The notes beneath the pieces are model-generated. The model was given only the letters and a program-made list of their open reading frames with translations, did not search any database and was not told the DNA's origin. The translations under genes were made by a program, and so were the position numbers. 64,000 nt of DNA from Luteimonas mephitis DSM 12574 (GTDB lineage Bacteria; Pseudomonadota; Gammaproteobacteria; Xanthomonadales; Xanthomonadaceae): positions 62,001 to 126,000 of the forward strand of contig NZ_AULN01000013.1 in assembly GCF_000422305.1 (NCBI RefSeq). Reading direction: 5' to 3'. Positions 38,235 through 48,796 of the stretch are shown in pieces; within the stretch, counting starts at the first letter, position 1; each line of letters starts with the position of its first letter.

Positions 38235-39464
38235 ATGTCGAAGACCTTCCCCGTCCGCCACGCCCTGGGCACCGCCCTGCTTGCCCTGTTCCTGACCGGA
38301 GCCGCGACGGAAACCTTCGCCCAGTCCGCATCCGATGCGTTCCACAGCGGGCGCAAGGGACGCAAGGCCGACAAGGAGCAGCAGCAGGACAAGGGCTCGG
38401 CTGCCAAGGTGGAAGCCAAGTACCCCAACGCCACCCGCGAGGAGCCCGAGGCCAAGGCGTCGGCCAAGCTGAGCGCGAAGCTGAAGAAGATCTTCGACGC
38501 CTACGGCGAGAACGATCCGGCCGTGGTCGTCCCGCTTGCCGACGAAATGATCGCCAACGACAAGGCCAACGCCTACGAACGCGCCATCTCCGCCCGCCTG
38601 GCTGCCGCCAGCCTGGTCGGCGAGGACGATGCCAAGGCGATGGCCTACCTGCAGAAGGCGCTCGATTTCAACGGCCTGAGCAACAACGAGCACTACGACT
38701 CGATGCTGATGCTCGGCCAGCTGCAGATGCAGGGCGATGACGATGCCAAGGGCCTGGCGACCATCGACAAGCTGATTGCCGAGACGCGGACCACCAACCC
38801 CGAGGTGCTGGCGATCAAGGGCAACGCCCTGTACCGGCTGGAGCGCTATCCGGAGGCGATCGCCGCCCTGACCCAGGCGATCGACGTCGCCGGTGCCGAG
38901 GCCAAGCCCGAATGGCAGCAGCTGCTGATGGCGTCGTACTTCGACAGCGACCAGCCCGCCAAGGCGGCGGAGATCGCCGAAGCGGCGCTGGCCAAGAGCC
39001 CCGATGACAAGAAGCTGCAGCTGAACCTGGCTTCGATCTACATGCAGGCCGGCCAGAACGACAAGGCGATCGCGCTGCTGGAAAAGATGCGCGCCAAGGG
39101 CCAGCTCACCGAGGACCGCGACTACCGCAACCTCTATGCCCTCTACCTCAATACCGAAGGCCGCGAGAAGGAAGGCATCGCGGTCATCAACGAAGGCCTG
39201 GACAAGGGCGTGATCAAGCCCGACTACAAGACCTACGTTGCGCTGGGCCAGGCCTACTACTTCACCGACCAGCCCGCGCTCGCGATCGAGAGCTACCAGA
39301 AGGGTGCACCGCTGGCGCCGGACGGCGAAGCCTACCTGAACCTGGCCCGGATCCTGTGGAGCGAGAACCGCCTGGGCGAGGCCAAGCAGGCCGCGCAGAA
39401 GGCGCTCGACAAGGGCGTGAAGAAGCCGGAGGAAGCCAGGAAGGTCCTCGCCCAGAAGGGCTGA
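38235..39464 (+). CDS. Secreted tetratricopeptide-repeat protein upstream of tonB
   Basis: A 409-residue protein with a signal peptide (ALGTALLALFLTGAATETFA), a Lys/Gln-rich segment and then about seven TPR-like helical pairs (for example YPEAIAALTQAI, DQPAKAAEIAEAALAKSPDD, GQNDKAIALLEKM). TPR domains mediate protein contacts, so this is likely a periplasmic scaffold. ATG 38235 follows AAGGTGA. It is directly upstream of the tonB operon, but a separate promoter lies between them. Confidence 0.8.
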   Translation: MSKTFPVRHALGTALLALFLTGAATETFAQSASDAFHSGRKGRKADKEQQQDKGSAAKVEAKYPNATREEPEAKASAKLSAKLKKIFDAYGENDPAVVVPLADEMIANDKANAYERAISARLAAASLVGEDDAKAMAYLQKALDFNGLSNNEHYDSMLMLGQLQMQGDDDAKGLATIDKLIAETRTTNPEVLAIKGNALYRLERYPEAIAALTQAIDVAGAEAKPEWQQLLMASYFDSDQPAKAAEIAEAALAKSPDDKKLQLNLASIYMQAGQNDKAIALLEKMRAKGQLTEDRDYRNLYALYLNTEGREKEGIAVINEGLDKGVIKPDYKTYVALGQAYYFTDQPALAIESYQKGAPLAPDGEAYLNLARILWSENRLGEAKQAAQKALDKGVKKPEEARKVLAQKG

Positions 39465-39491
39465 GGATCCGTTTGATCCGGATGGCGGTTG

Positions 39492-39520
39492 TTGGTATCG
39501 ACTGCCTCGATTGGTATAAG
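39492..39520 (+). promoter_or_regulatory. Probable promoter of tonB-exbB-exbD1-exbD2
   Basis: TTGGTA (39492-39497), 17-bp spacer, TATAAG (39515-39520) with TGG before the -10. It starts 115 bp upstream of tonB. No clear Fur box seen. Confidence 0.55.
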
Positions 39521-39606
39521 CTTGCAGGTTCCCGCGACCGAAAACGCCGCGGACCAACAACACCCGGGGCGCCGCGGCGTCCGGCCCTATTTCGAGCCCG
39601 CTGCGC

Positions 39607-40284
<678 letters not shown>

Positions 40285-40378
40285 CCGACCGGTCGGCACC
40301 GAGATCCAGCTTCATTTGCAACACCCGTTCCAACGATTCAAACAAACTCCAAACCACAACAATCCAAAGGTAAGCGTC

Positions 40379-41146
40379 ATGCTGCAGGAAATCACCAACG
40401 CTGCACCCGGAGGCGATGCCGCCGCCGCCCTCTCCCAGATGGGTGCCGACCATCTGATCAACGAAATGGTCTCCAACCCGGGACAGCACGTCGTCCAGTG
40501 GGTGGTTTCCCTGACCCTGATCCTGATGTCGGTGATGGCGATCTACTGGATCGTCGTCAACCTGCTGAAGAACGCGAACCTGCGCCGCCGCGGTGACGCG
40601 GTGGTGTCCACGTTCTGGGAAACCACCAACGCGCAGGATGCGATCCGCTACATGGAAGAACAGCCGCGCAGCGAGCCGTTCTCGAAGATCGCGCTCGACG
40701 CCGCCCAGGCCGCGGCACACCACCAGCGCAGCGAAGGCTCGCGCCTGGTCGAGTCGCTCAACCGCTCCGAGTTCGTCGACCGCGCGCTGCGCCAGGGCGT
40801 GACCCGCGAATCGATGAAGCTCGAAAGCGGCCTGACCGTGCTCGCCTCGATCGGTGCGACCGCCCCGTTCGTCGGCCTGCTCGGTACCGTGGTGGGCATC
40901 TACGGCGCGCTGATCCGGCTCGGTGCCGGCGGCCAGGCGTCGATCGACGCGGTGGCCGGCCCGGTGGGCGAGGCGCTGATCATGACCGCGTTCGGCCTGT
41001 TCGTGGCGATCCCGGCGGTGCTCGGCTACAACTTCTTCGTGCGCCTGAACCGCATCACCAACAACAAGTTCGATACCTTCGCGCACGACCTGCATGACTT
41101 CTTCGCCACCGGCTCGCGCGTCGGCGAAGTTTCGGTCAAGCGGTAA
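40379..41146 (+). CDS. exbB: Biopolymer transporter ExbB (MotA/TolQ/ExbB proton channel)
   Basis: A 255-residue protein with three membrane segments: about WVVSLTLILMSVMAIYWIVV, FVGLLGTVVGIYGALI, and EALIMTAFGLFVAIPAVLGY. The last two line the proton channel with ExbD. ATG 40379 follows AAAGGTAAG; an upstream TTG would add 21 residues and has no such site. Tandem with exbD1 (26 bp). Confidence 0.94.
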   Translation: MLQEITNAAPGGDAAAALSQMGADHLINEMVSNPGQHVVQWVVSLTLILMSVMAIYWIVVNLLKNANLRRRGDAVVSTFWETTNAQDAIRYMEEQPRSEPFSKIALDAAQAAAHHQRSEGSRLVESLNRSEFVDRALRQGVTRESMKLESGLTVLASIGATAPFVGLLGTVVGIYGALIRLGAGGQASIDAVAGPVGEALIMTAFGLFVAIPAVLGYNFFVRLNRITNNKFDTFAHDLHDFFATGSRVGEVSVKR

Positions 41147-41172
41147 TCCGCATCGTCTGACGGAGTCCGGAT

Positions 41173-41601
<429 letters not shown>

Positions 41602-41613
41602 GGACATCGCGCC

Positions 41614-42027
41614 ATGGCCTTTTCTTCCAACTCCGATGGCGGTGCGATGTCGGACATGAACATCATCCCGCTCGCGGACGTGATGCTCGTGCTCCTGGTC
41701 ATCTTCATGATGACCGCTCCGATCCCGTCGTACCCGATCGATATCGATCTCCCGCAGCGTTCACTGACTCCGCCGGTGAACCCGCTGGATCCACCCGAGC
41801 CGATCCGCCTGCGGATCGACCAGTCCGGCACCATCTTCTGGAACGACAGCCCGACGCCGATGTCGGCGCTGCGCAACATGATGGAGGCCGAGGTCGAGCG
41901 TGACGTCAACAACCAGCCGACGCTGGAGATCGACGTCAACGACCAGGCCGAATACGGCACGCTCGCCAAGGTCCTGGCGATCGCCCGGAACGCGCAGATG
42001 CAGAAGATCGGCTTCGTCAAGAAGTAA
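41614..42027 (+). CDS. exbD2: Biopolymer transporter ExbD, copy 2
   Basis: A 137-residue ExbD paralogue with the same layout (PLADVMLVLLVIFMMTAPI; Asp conserved). In Xanthomonas campestris, exbD2 next to tonB-exbB-exbD1 is dispensable for iron uptake but needed for some plant interactions, as I recall. The two copies share the family motif but differ along most of the periplasmic domain. Followed by a clear terminator. Confidence 0.93.
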   Translation: MAFSSNSDGGAMSDMNIIPLADVMLVLLVIFMMTAPIPSYPIDIDLPQRSLTPPVNPLDPPEPIRLRIDQSGTIFWNDSPTPMSALRNMMEAEVERDVNNQPTLEIDVNDQAEYGTLAKVLAIARNAQMQKIGFVKK

Positions 42028-42079
42028 CCGTTCCACCGGGGGCGGCGCACCTGCAGTGCGCCACCCGCGCTTACCTTTG

Positions 42080-42107
42080 AACGCCGCCCTCCAGGGCGGC
42101 GTTTTTT
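42080..42107 (+). terminator. Rho-independent terminator of the tonB operon
   Basis: AACGCCGCCCT-CCA-GGGCGGCG followed by seven T. A classical intrinsic terminator 53 bp after the exbD2 stop. Confidence 0.92.
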
Positions 42108-42246
42108 TGGTGCCTGCGCTTTCACGTGCGGACATGCCGGCAGCGACCGGGGACACGCTGGCCGGGATGCCGCAGCCAACGCCGCTTGCCTCCAAGGCGC
42201 CACCTGCACGACATCGAATGTCCCCGGCGCCGCTGCGCCGGTGGCG

Positions 42247-42990
42247 TCAGGCCAGCAGCGCCAGGTAGCGGCGGACCGTGGTGGCCAGGCCCTCGTACAA
42301 CGCCTCGCCGATCAGCGCGTGGCCGATCGACACCTCCAGCACGTTCGGCACCGCGTCGAGGAAGGCGGCGAGGTTGGCCTGGCTCAGGTCGTGGCCGGCG
42401 TTGACGCCGAGTCCGGCCGCGGCGGCGGCGCGCGCGGTATCGGCGTAGGCGGGCAGCGCGGATGCCTGCGTTCCCGCGGTGAAGGCTTCGGCGTACGGCC
42501 CGGTGTACAGCTCGATGCGCGCGGCGCCGATCGCGGCGGCGCGCGCCACGTCGGCGCCGGTGTCGGCGAACAGGCTGACCCGGCAGTCCAGCGCCTGCAG
42601 CCGCGCGACCAGCGGCGCCAGCGATTCGGCGTCGCGGGCGAAGTCGAAGCCGTGGTCGGAAGTCAGCTGGGCATCGCCGTCGGGGACCAGGGTCGCCTGC
42701 GCCGGGCGCGCCTGTTCGCACAAGGCGAGGAAGCCCGGGTAGCCCGGGCGCGGCGGCGCGAACGGGTTGCCTTCGAGGTTGAACTCGACTCCGTACGCGC
42801 GGGTCAGCTCGGCCAGCGCGTAGACGTCGTCGGCGCGGGCATGGCGCGCATCGGGGCGCGGGTGCACGGTGATGCCGTGCGCGCCCGCGTCCAGGCAGGT
42901 GCGCGCGGCACGCAGCAGGTCGGGCTCGTCGCCGCCGCGCGAGTTGCGCAGCACCGCGACCTTGTTGAGGTTGACGCTGAGGACGGTCAT
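42247..42990 (-). CDS. pdxJ: Pyridoxine 5'-phosphate synthase PdxJ
   Basis: A 247-residue TIM-barrel enzyme that joins 3-hydroxy-1-aminoacetone phosphate and 1-deoxyxylulose 5-phosphate to make pyridoxine 5'-phosphate. Visible signatures are [42 protein letters not shown]-like ATLVPD and ELYTGPYA. Its length equals the family (about 240). A downstream 219-bp gap to the tonB terminator has no gene. The small membrane-protein gene lies upstream with a 13-bp gap, so the two may be co-transcribed. Confidence 0.95.
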   Translation of the reverse strand: MTVLSVNLNKVAVLRNSRGGDEPDLLRAARTCLDAGAHGITVHPRPDARHARADDVYALAELTRAYGVEFNLEGNPFAPPRPGYPGFLALCEQARPAQATLVPDGDAQLTSDHGFDFARDAESLAPLVARLQALDCRVSLFADTGADVARAAAIGAARIELYTGPYAEAFTAGTQASALPAYADTARAAAAAGLGVNAGHDLSQANLAAFLDAVPNVLEVSIGHALIGEALYEGLATTVRRYLALLA

Positions 42991-43003
42991 GCGCGCTGGC
43001 GGC

Positions 43004-43261
43004 TCACGCCGGCGGCGGCTCGCTGCCGGCAGCGGCGCGGCGGGCCTGGGCCTGTTCGCGCAGGCGGCGGAGTTCGGCCGGGTCGAGGATCAGGCTTTCA
43101 TCGCGGCTCTGGCTGCCGATGCGGCGCGCCAGCACGCCCAGCACCGTGGCCAGCAGGAAGCCAAGCGCCGCCAGCAGGCAGAGCACCGACAGCGCGATCG
43201 ATGTCGACTTGAGCGCCACCGCGAACGCGGCCAGCGCCAACAGCAGGTAGAGCCAGACCAT
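43004..43261 (-). CDS. Small conserved membrane protein
   Basis: An 85-residue protein with two hydrophobic segments ([36 protein letters not shown]) and a basic-acidic C-terminal helix ([20 protein letters not shown]). It resembles small inner-membrane proteins often seen next to pdxJ in related genomes, but no function is known. Upstream of pdxJ in the same direction. Confidence 0.65.
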   Translation of the reverse strand: MVWLYLLLALAAFAVALKSTSIALSVLCLLAALGFLLATVLGVLARRIGSQSRDESLILDPAELRRLREQAQARRAAAGSEPPPA

Positions 43262-43366
43262 GCGCCATTCCCCGGTCGTGGAAACGCCGACAGTCTAACC
43301 GGCCGGAAGCGCGCGTCGCAGGGTGGCACTGCGACGGATTTCACTCTACGCGCCAAGGCATCCCCC

Positions 43367-43444
43367 GCAGGAGCGGCCCATGGCCGCGAGCTTCTCCCTG
43401 ATGAGCGCGCGATCGAAAAGCTCGCGGCCATGGGCCGCTCCTAC
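43367..43444. repeat. REP-like hairpin (GGCCCATGGCC core)
   Basis: Arms 43367-43391 and 43420-43444 are reverse complements except for one base at the outer end (GCAGG versus GTAGG). The arm sequence matches the element at 19864-19955. It lies between the cls 3' end and the divergent small-protein gene. Confidence 0.9.
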
Positions 43445-43496
43445 GGGTATCGGAAGAATTGGAGGTGGCGCAGGCGGCGTGGCCCGCAACGCCCCG

Positions 43497-44942
43497 CTAC
43501 AGCAGCGGCGCCCCCAGCCGCGCCAGCGCCTCGGGCAGGCGGGCGTGCAGCAGCGGCCGCGCGCGGTCGTCGCGCACCTGCGGCGCGTTCGCCAAGTCGT
43601 GCTCGAACAGCGCGGCCAGCTGCGCCGCGATCGCGGTGTCGTGGAACAGCACCGACAGCTCGAAGTTGAGGCGGAAGCTGCGGTTGTCGAAGTTCGCCGA
43701 GCCGATCAGCGCGAACGCGTCGTCGACCAGCAGCGCCTTGGTATGCAGCATCCGCGGCCCGTACTCGTACACTTTCACCCCGGCGGCGATCAGGTCGTCG
43801 AAGTACGAGCGCGCCGCCAGCGTCACCAGCAGGCTGTCACTGCGCCGCGGCACCATCAGCCGCACGTCCAGCCCGCCGAGCGCGGCCGAGGTCAGCGCCA
43901 TGAGGGCCGCGTCGCTGGGCACGAAGTAGGGCGTCGACAGCCAGACCCGTTCGCGCGCGGCGTGGATCGCGGAGACGTGCATGCGGTGGATCGACTCCCA
44001 CGACGAATCCGGCCCCGACGGCAGCACCTGCGCGGAGACCGGCCCGGACCTGCGCGGAGGTGGGTCTCGCGACAGTTCGGCCAGCAACGCACGGCTGTGG
44101 GTGGCGTACATCCAGTCCTCGACGAACACCACCTGCAGCGCCCGCACCGCGTCGCCGTCGATCCGCAGGTGCAGGTCGCGATAGGCGTCGTCGCGCAGCG
44201 AATCGTTCTCGTCGTCGGTGACGTTGATGCCGCCGGTGAAACCGACCACGCCGTCGATCACCACGATCTTGCGGTGGGTGCGCATGTTGATCCAGGTGCG
44301 CGTCCAGATCCGGCCGAAGCGCACGGGATGGAACCAGGCGAACTCGCCGCCGGCCGCCAGCAACGGGGCGAAGAAGCGCTTGGTCGCCCTCGACGAACCG
44401 ACGGCGTCGAGCAGCAGCCGCACCTTGACGCCGGCGCGCGCGCGTTCGACCAACGCCTCGAGCAGGGCGCTGCCGGTGCGGTCGGGCTGGCAAATGTAGT
44501 ACTCGAGGTGGATGTGCGCGCGCGCGTTGCCGATCGCCTCGAGCAGGGCTTCGTAGGTGGCCGCGCCGTCAATGAGCAGCCGTACCGACCGCGCCGTGGA
44601 CGGCGGCAGTCCGGTCGTTGCCGCGCCCAGCCGTGCCAGCTCCACTGCTTCGTCGTGCGCGTCTTCCGGACCGGCGGCCTCGCGCGGCATCCGGCTGCCG
44701 CTGCGGCGCAGGCGATGGCGCTTGATCTTCTGCGGTCCGAACACCTGGTAGACCAGGAAGCCCACCACCGGCAGCGCCGCCAGCCCCAGCAGCCAGCTGA
44801 GCGTGGCGACCGGTTCGCGCTTCTGCAGCACGATCCAGCCGCCCAGCCAGGCCAGGTATGCAATCCAGATCGCGGCGATGTACAGGCGCAGGTGCGGGAT
44901 GGCGATGAACGCCTGCCAGGCGTCGTGCAGCGGGTCGAACAT
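43497..44942 (-). CDS. cls: Cardiolipin synthase (phospholipase D superfamily)
   Basis: A 481-residue protein. Two N-terminal membrane segments ([40 protein letters not shown]) are followed by two HKD motifs: [19 protein letters not shown] and [20 protein letters not shown], the catalytic sites that transfer phosphatidyl groups to form cardiolipin. ATG 44942 follows AAGGAG; a longer frame to 45029 lacks a ribosome site. Confidence 0.93.
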   Translation of the reverse strand: MFDPLHDAWQAFIAIPHLRLYIAAIWIAYLAWLGGWIVLQKREPVATLSWLLGLAALPVVGFLVYQVFGPQKIKRHRLRRSGSRMPREAAGPEDAHDEAVELARLGAATTGLPPSTARSVRLLIDGAATYEALLEAIGNARAHIHLEYYICQPDRTGSALLEALVERARAGVKVRLLLDAVGSSRATKRFFAPLLAAGGEFAWFHPVRFGRIWTRTWINMRTHRKIVVIDGVVGFTGGINVTDDENDSLRDDAYRDLHLRIDGDAVRALQVVFVEDWMYATHSRALLAELSRDPPPRRSGPVSAQVLPSGPDSSWESIHRMHVSAIHAARERVWLSTPYFVPSDAALMALTSAALGGLDVRLMVPRRSDSLLVTLAARSYFDDLIAAGVKVYEYGPRMLHTKALLVDDAFALIGSANFDNRSFRLNFELSVLFHDTAIAAQLAALFEHDLANAPQVRDDRARPLLHARLPEALARLGAPLL

Positions 44943-45161
44943 GCGGTCGGGCTCCTTCGTCGTGCGGTGCGATGTCACCGCCGCTGCAACGCCTGCGCGC
45001 CAGCGTAAGCGGAGACGGGACGATGGCAAAGTGAAAGCCGCGGTCCACGCACGAGGCGGCGGCCTGCCCGTTCGCGGGCCGGCAATGCGGATGTGCCCGT
45101 GCAGCCGACGCCGCGGGCGGCACGGGCCGATGGCAACCGGCGAGCGGCGCGGCGCGTGCGG

Positions 45162-46961
45162 TCAGCCGCCCGCGAATGGCAGCAGCGGGCCGCCCAGCCA
45201 CAGCCAGCGCGTCATCCATGCGCAGACGACGGCCAGCAGCACCGTCAACGGCGCGCCGATCTTGATGAAATCCGAGAACCGGTACTGCCCGGGGCCGAGG
45301 ATCAGCAGGTTGCCGTGGTGGCCGATCGGGGTCAGGAACGCCACCACCGCGCCCAACGCGGTGCAGACCACGAACGGCGTCGACGGCAGCCCGAGCGACT
45401 CGGCCAGGGCGACGGCGATCGGGCCGAGCAGCACCGTGGTCGCCGAATCCGACAGGATCTGGGTCAGCAGCGCGGCGGCGGTGAACATCACCAGCAGGAT
45501 CGGCAGCGTCGGCCAGTCGTGCACCAGCGGCAGCAGCGCGTCTGCAAGCAGTTTTGCGGTGCCGCTTTGCTCCATCGCGATCCCCAGCGGAATGACGCCG
45601 GCGATCATCACGTACACGCGCACGTCGATGCTGCGGTAGGCCTGGCCGATCTCGACGCAGCGCAGCGCGACCATCGCCACCGCGCCGAACAGGAACGCCA
45701 TCGGCGCCGGCAGCCAGCCGGTGGCGGCGGCCAGCACGGTGGCGCCGAGGATCGCCAGCGCCAGCGGCGCGCGCACCCGGCGCTTGGCCTCGCCAGCGAA
45801 CGGCACCAGCATCAGGAAGCCGTGATGCGTGGCCAGGTCGGCGAAATTCTCCGGCTTGCCCCACAGCACCAGCAGGTCGCCCTCGCGCAGGCGCGCGTCG
45901 GACAGCCGCTGCGCGATCCCGCCGTCGCGGCGCCACAGTCCCGCGATCACCGCCTGGAACTGGCGCGAGGATTCCAGCTCGCGGATGCTGCGGCCGATGA
46001 ATTCCGAACCCGGGCCGATCACCGCCTGTACCAGCTGCGCCTCGTCGTCGCTGGCCTTGCCGCCGAAGCGCGCGACCGGCGCGAGCATGATGCCCGGGTC
46101 GTCGTGCAGCGACGCCAGCGCGTCGGCTGACGCCTCCACCAGCAGCACGTCGCCGCTGAGCAGCGGGTTGCCCTTGCCCAGGTCGCTGCGCAGCTTGTCG
46201 TCGCGGATCCAGCCGACCAGGCGGAACTTGTCGCCCAGCGCCTTCTGCAGCTCGCCCAGCGGGCGCGTGTTCCAACGCGAGTCCTTCACCACCAGCAGTT
46301 CGGTGCGATAGCGGTCCAGGCGCAGGTACTCGTCGTCGCCGGACTTGCCGGTGCGCTTGGGCAGCATCCAGCGCGCCAGCAGCATGTAGACCACGCCGAC
46401 CACCACCAGCGCCAGCCCGATCGGGGTGATCGAGAAGATGTCCAGCCCCTTCTCGCCCGAGCGTTCGAGCAGGTTGTCGGCGAGCAGGAATGCCGGTGCG
46501 CTGACCAGTGTCAGGGTGGTGCCGAGCGAGGCGGCGAACGACATCGGCATCAGCAGCCGCGACGCCGACAGTCCGTTCGCCTTGGCGAAGCGGGTCAGGA
46601 TCGGCAGCATCATCGCGGTGACCATCACGTGGTGGGTGAACGACGCCATCGCCGCCACCGCCGGCATCGTCACCGCGATCGCGCGGCCTTCGCTCCTGCC
46701 CGACGCGCGGCCGATCCACTGGCCGATGTGCTCGGTGATCCCGGTGGCCGCCAGGCCGCCGGAGATCACGAACACCGCCGCGACGATGATCGCCGGCTCG
46801 CTGGCGAACCCCGACAGCGCCTGGTCGCCGTCGAGCACCCCGGTCACCACCAGTGCCAGCAGGATCAGCATCGCGCTGACATCGATGCGCACGCGCTCGC
46901 TGACGAACAGGTAGAGTCCGCCGGCGAGGATGAGCAGGAACAGGATCTGGTCCAGGGCCAT
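45162..46961 (-). CDS. SLC13/DASS-type transporter with two RCK_C (TrkA_C) domains
   Basis: A 599-residue permease. N-terminal membrane helices (FLLILAGGLYLFVSERVRI, MLILLALVVTGVL) contain the DASS repeat with SFTHHVMVTAMMLPI. Two cytoplasmic TrkA_C-like domains span about residues 210-380 (ELLVVKDSRWNTRPLGE, FQAVIAGLWRRDG). The second transport repeat includes LSDSATTVLLGPI and FLTPIGHHGNLLILGPG. Members of this architecture move sulfate, di/tricarboxylates or similar anions; the substrate is not clear here. Confidence 0.85.
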   Translation of the reverse strand: MALDQILFLLILAGGLYLFVSERVRIDVSAMLILLALVVTGVLDGDQALSGFASEPAIIVAAVFVISGGLAATGITEHIGQWIGRASGRSEGRAIAVTMPAVAAMASFTHHVMVTAMMLPILTRFAKANGLSASRLLMPMSFAASLGTTLTLVSAPAFLLADNLLERSGEKGLDIFSITPIGLALVVVGVVYMLLARWMLPKRTGKSGDDEYLRLDRYRTELLVVKDSRWNTRPLGELQKALGDKFRLVGWIRDDKLRSDLGKGNPLLSGDVLLVEASADALASLHDDPGIMLAPVARFGGKASDDEAQLVQAVIGPGSEFIGRSIRELESSRQFQAVIAGLWRRDGGIAQRLSDARLREGDLLVLWGKPENFADLATHHGFLMLVPFAGEAKRRVRAPLALAILGATVLAAATGWLPAPMAFLFGAVAMVALRCVEIGQAYRSIDVRVYVMIAGVIPLGIAMEQSGTAKLLADALLPLVHDWPTLPILLVMFTAAALLTQILSDSATTVLLGPIAVALAESLGLPSTPFVVCTALGAVVAFLTPIGHHGNLLILGPGQYRFSDFIKIGAPLTVLLAVVCAWMTRWLWLGGPLLPFAGG

Positions 46962-47037
46962 TGGCGCATTCTGCCTGCGAAGGCCTTCACCATGTCTACA
47001 CTTCGCCGTGACGCCGGCTTGATACCTTCTTCACAGC

Positions 47038-48231
47038 ATGCAGGGTCCGGCAATGTCGAGGGCACAGATTTCCAGCGGAACCCAGGACGGCGGCGGCTCC
47101 CGTCCCGAGACGGCAGCGCCTGTCCAAGGCATAGCCATCCTTGATCGGGAGGGGCGCTGGCTGGAGGCCGATCCCGCCATCGAGCGCCTGCTGGGACGCA
47201 CCATCGCGCGGCTCGCCGGCGAGCCGCTCATCGCCGTGGCGACGGCGCGCGATGCCGACGCACTCCGCGTTGCGCTGCAGGCCGCACTTGTTGCAGGCGA
47301 TGCGCAATCGCAGCGGTTGCAGTTGGCATTGCTGCACGATGACGGCCACGAGATCCATGCCAGCGTCGGGATCACGCCGATGCACGGTGCCGGCGGTGGC
47401 GTGCGCTCGCTGGTGCTGCAGGTGGTCGCCGGGCACGGCGCGGGCGGTGAACATGCCGACGCCGAAGGCGATGCGGATGCCGATGCCGATGCGCTTTCGC
47501 AACGGCTGGCTGAAGCCGAAGCCGCGCTTGCATCCATGAAACAGCTGCAAGCCTCGTTCGCGCACGGCGTCTCGCACGACCTGCGCGCACCGCTGCGCGC
47601 GGTCGACAGCTTCTCGGCGCTGCTCGCCACGCACCTGGACGGCAACCTCGACGCCACCGCGCGCGACTACATCGCGCGCATCCGCGCAGCCAGCGCGCGC
47701 ATGGCCACCCTGATCGATTCGCTGCTCGAGCTGTCGCGGGCGATGCGCGCGGAGCTGCATCCTGCGCCGGTCGACCTCGGCCTGCTGGTCGACTGGGCCC
47801 ATGCCGAACTCGCCGATGCCGAGCCGGGGCGCGCCGCGCAGATCGACGTCCAGCCCGGTCTGCAGGTGCTGGGCGACGAGCGCCAGCTTCGCCAGCTGGT
47901 GAACCAGCTGCTGCACAACGCCTGGAAGTTCTCGCGCGACCGCGACCGCGTGCGCGTCGAGATCGACGGCGAGCCGCGCGGCGACCACGTCATCGTGCGC
48001 GTGCGCGACCACGGCAGCGGGTTCGACATGCGCTACGCCGGCAAGCTGTTCGAACCGTTCCAGCGCCTGCACGGCGCCGAAGAGGCCAGCGGCAACGGGA
48101 TCGGCCTGGCCATCGTGCGCTGCATCGCGCAGCGCCACGGCGGCCGCGCCTGGGCGCAGTCCGAACCCGGCACGGGGAGTACCTTCTTCATCGAGCTGCC
48201 GGCGGTGCCGGACAACGGAACACAGGCATGA
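47038..48231 (+). CDS. PAS-domain histidine kinase
   Basis: A 397-residue sensor kinase without membrane segments. A PAS-like domain covers about residues 28-130 (GIAILDREGRWLEADPAIE), followed by a low-complexity Ala/Asp linker. The HisKA box is HGVSHDLRAPLRAVDSFSAL (phospho-His in SHDLRAP), and the HATPase has N- and G-boxes (LLHNAWKFSRD, VRDHGSGFD, GNGIGLAIV). It resembles phytochrome-type kinases that work with single-domain regulators; the next gene overlaps by four bases and is such a regulator. The start codon has no good ribosome site; M6 (47053) is an alternative. Confidence 0.88.
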   Translation: MQGPAMSRAQISSGTQDGGGSRPETAAPVQGIAILDREGRWLEADPAIERLLGRTIARLAGEPLIAVATARDADALRVALQAALVAGDAQSQRLQLALLHDDGHEIHASVGITPMHGAGGGVRSLVLQVVAGHGAGGEHADAEGDADADADALSQRLAEAEAALASMKQLQASFAHGVSHDLRAPLRAVDSFSALLATHLDGNLDATARDYIARIRAASARMATLIDSLLELSRAMRAELHPAPVDLGLLVDWAHAELADAEPGRAAQIDVQPGLQVLGDERQLRQLVNQLLHNAWKFSRDRDRVRVEIDGEPRGDHVIVRVRDHGSGFDMRYAGKLFEPFQRLHGAEEASGNGIGLAIVRCIAQRHGGRAWAQSEPGTGSTFFIELPAVPDNGTQA

Positions 48232-48671
48232 GCCAGAAAGAGATCCTGCTGGTCGAGGACAACCCGGACGATGTCGAGCTCACCCGCATCGCCTTTGCCG
48301 AGGCCAAGGTGGCCAACCGCCTGGAAGTGGCCGGCGACGGCGCCGAGGCGCTCGACTACCTGTTCGCGCGCGGCCGGTACGCGCATCGCGATCCCGGCGA
48401 CCTGCCCGCGATCGTGCTGCTCGACCTCAACCTGCCCAAGGTCGACGGCCGCGAGGTGCTGCAGGCGATCCGCGCCAATGAAAGGACCCGCGCCCTGCCG
48501 GTGGTGGTACTGACCACCAGCACCGAGCCGTTCGACGTCGAGGCCAGCTACGCGCTGGGCGTGAACAGCTACATCCGCAAGCCGGTGGATTTCGAACAGT
48601 TCGTGTGGGCGGTCAAGCAGGTCGGCCTGTACTGGCTGGTGCTCAACCACCCGCGAGACGGCCACCCGTAG
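48228..48671 (+). CDS. Single-domain response regulator (Rcp1-like)
   Basis: A 147-residue receiver domain only: acidic pocket EDNPDD, phosphorylation site Asp in LLDLNLPKVDG, Thr/Ser in VVLTTS and Lys in RKPVDF. Rcp1-type regulators pair with phytochrome-like kinases and lack an output domain. The ATG overlaps the kinase stop (ATGA), so kinase and regulator are co-translated. Confidence 0.92.
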   Translation: MSQKEILLVEDNPDDVELTRIAFAEAKVANRLEVAGDGAEALDYLFARGRYAHRDPGDLPAIVLLDLNLPKVDGREVLQAIRANERTRALPVVVLTTSTEPFDVEASYALGVNSYIRKPVDFEQFVWAVKQVGLYWLVLNHPRDGHP

Positions 48672-48735
48672 CTCGGGGCGACCTCCCCGACGGACTTTTT
48701 GCCCAAACGCCGTCGGCGGCGTTGCCCTGACCTGC

Positions 48736-48796
48736 GCGGCTTCAGCCGCGAGCTTTTGATGATCGGCAAGAACTCGCGGCTGAAGCCGCTCCTACG
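48736..48796. repeat. REP-like hairpin (GCGGCTTCAGCCGC core)
   Basis: Arms of 17 bp at 48736-48752 and 48773-48789 (GCGGCTTCAGCCGCGAG and its complement), continued by TCCTACG. The terminal CTA (48792-48794) is the stop codon of the yecA gene on the minus strand. Confidence 0.88.

Noticed and set aside
42121..42140. Additional parS-like CACGTG (42125-42130) and other CACGTG hexamers
   Set aside because: Only the hexamer matches; flanking bases do not fit TGTTNCACGTGNAACA.
45030..45161. Possible gene in the gap between cls and the SLC13-type transporter
   Set aside because: Only short frames without ribosome sites; no repeat or RNA structure seen.
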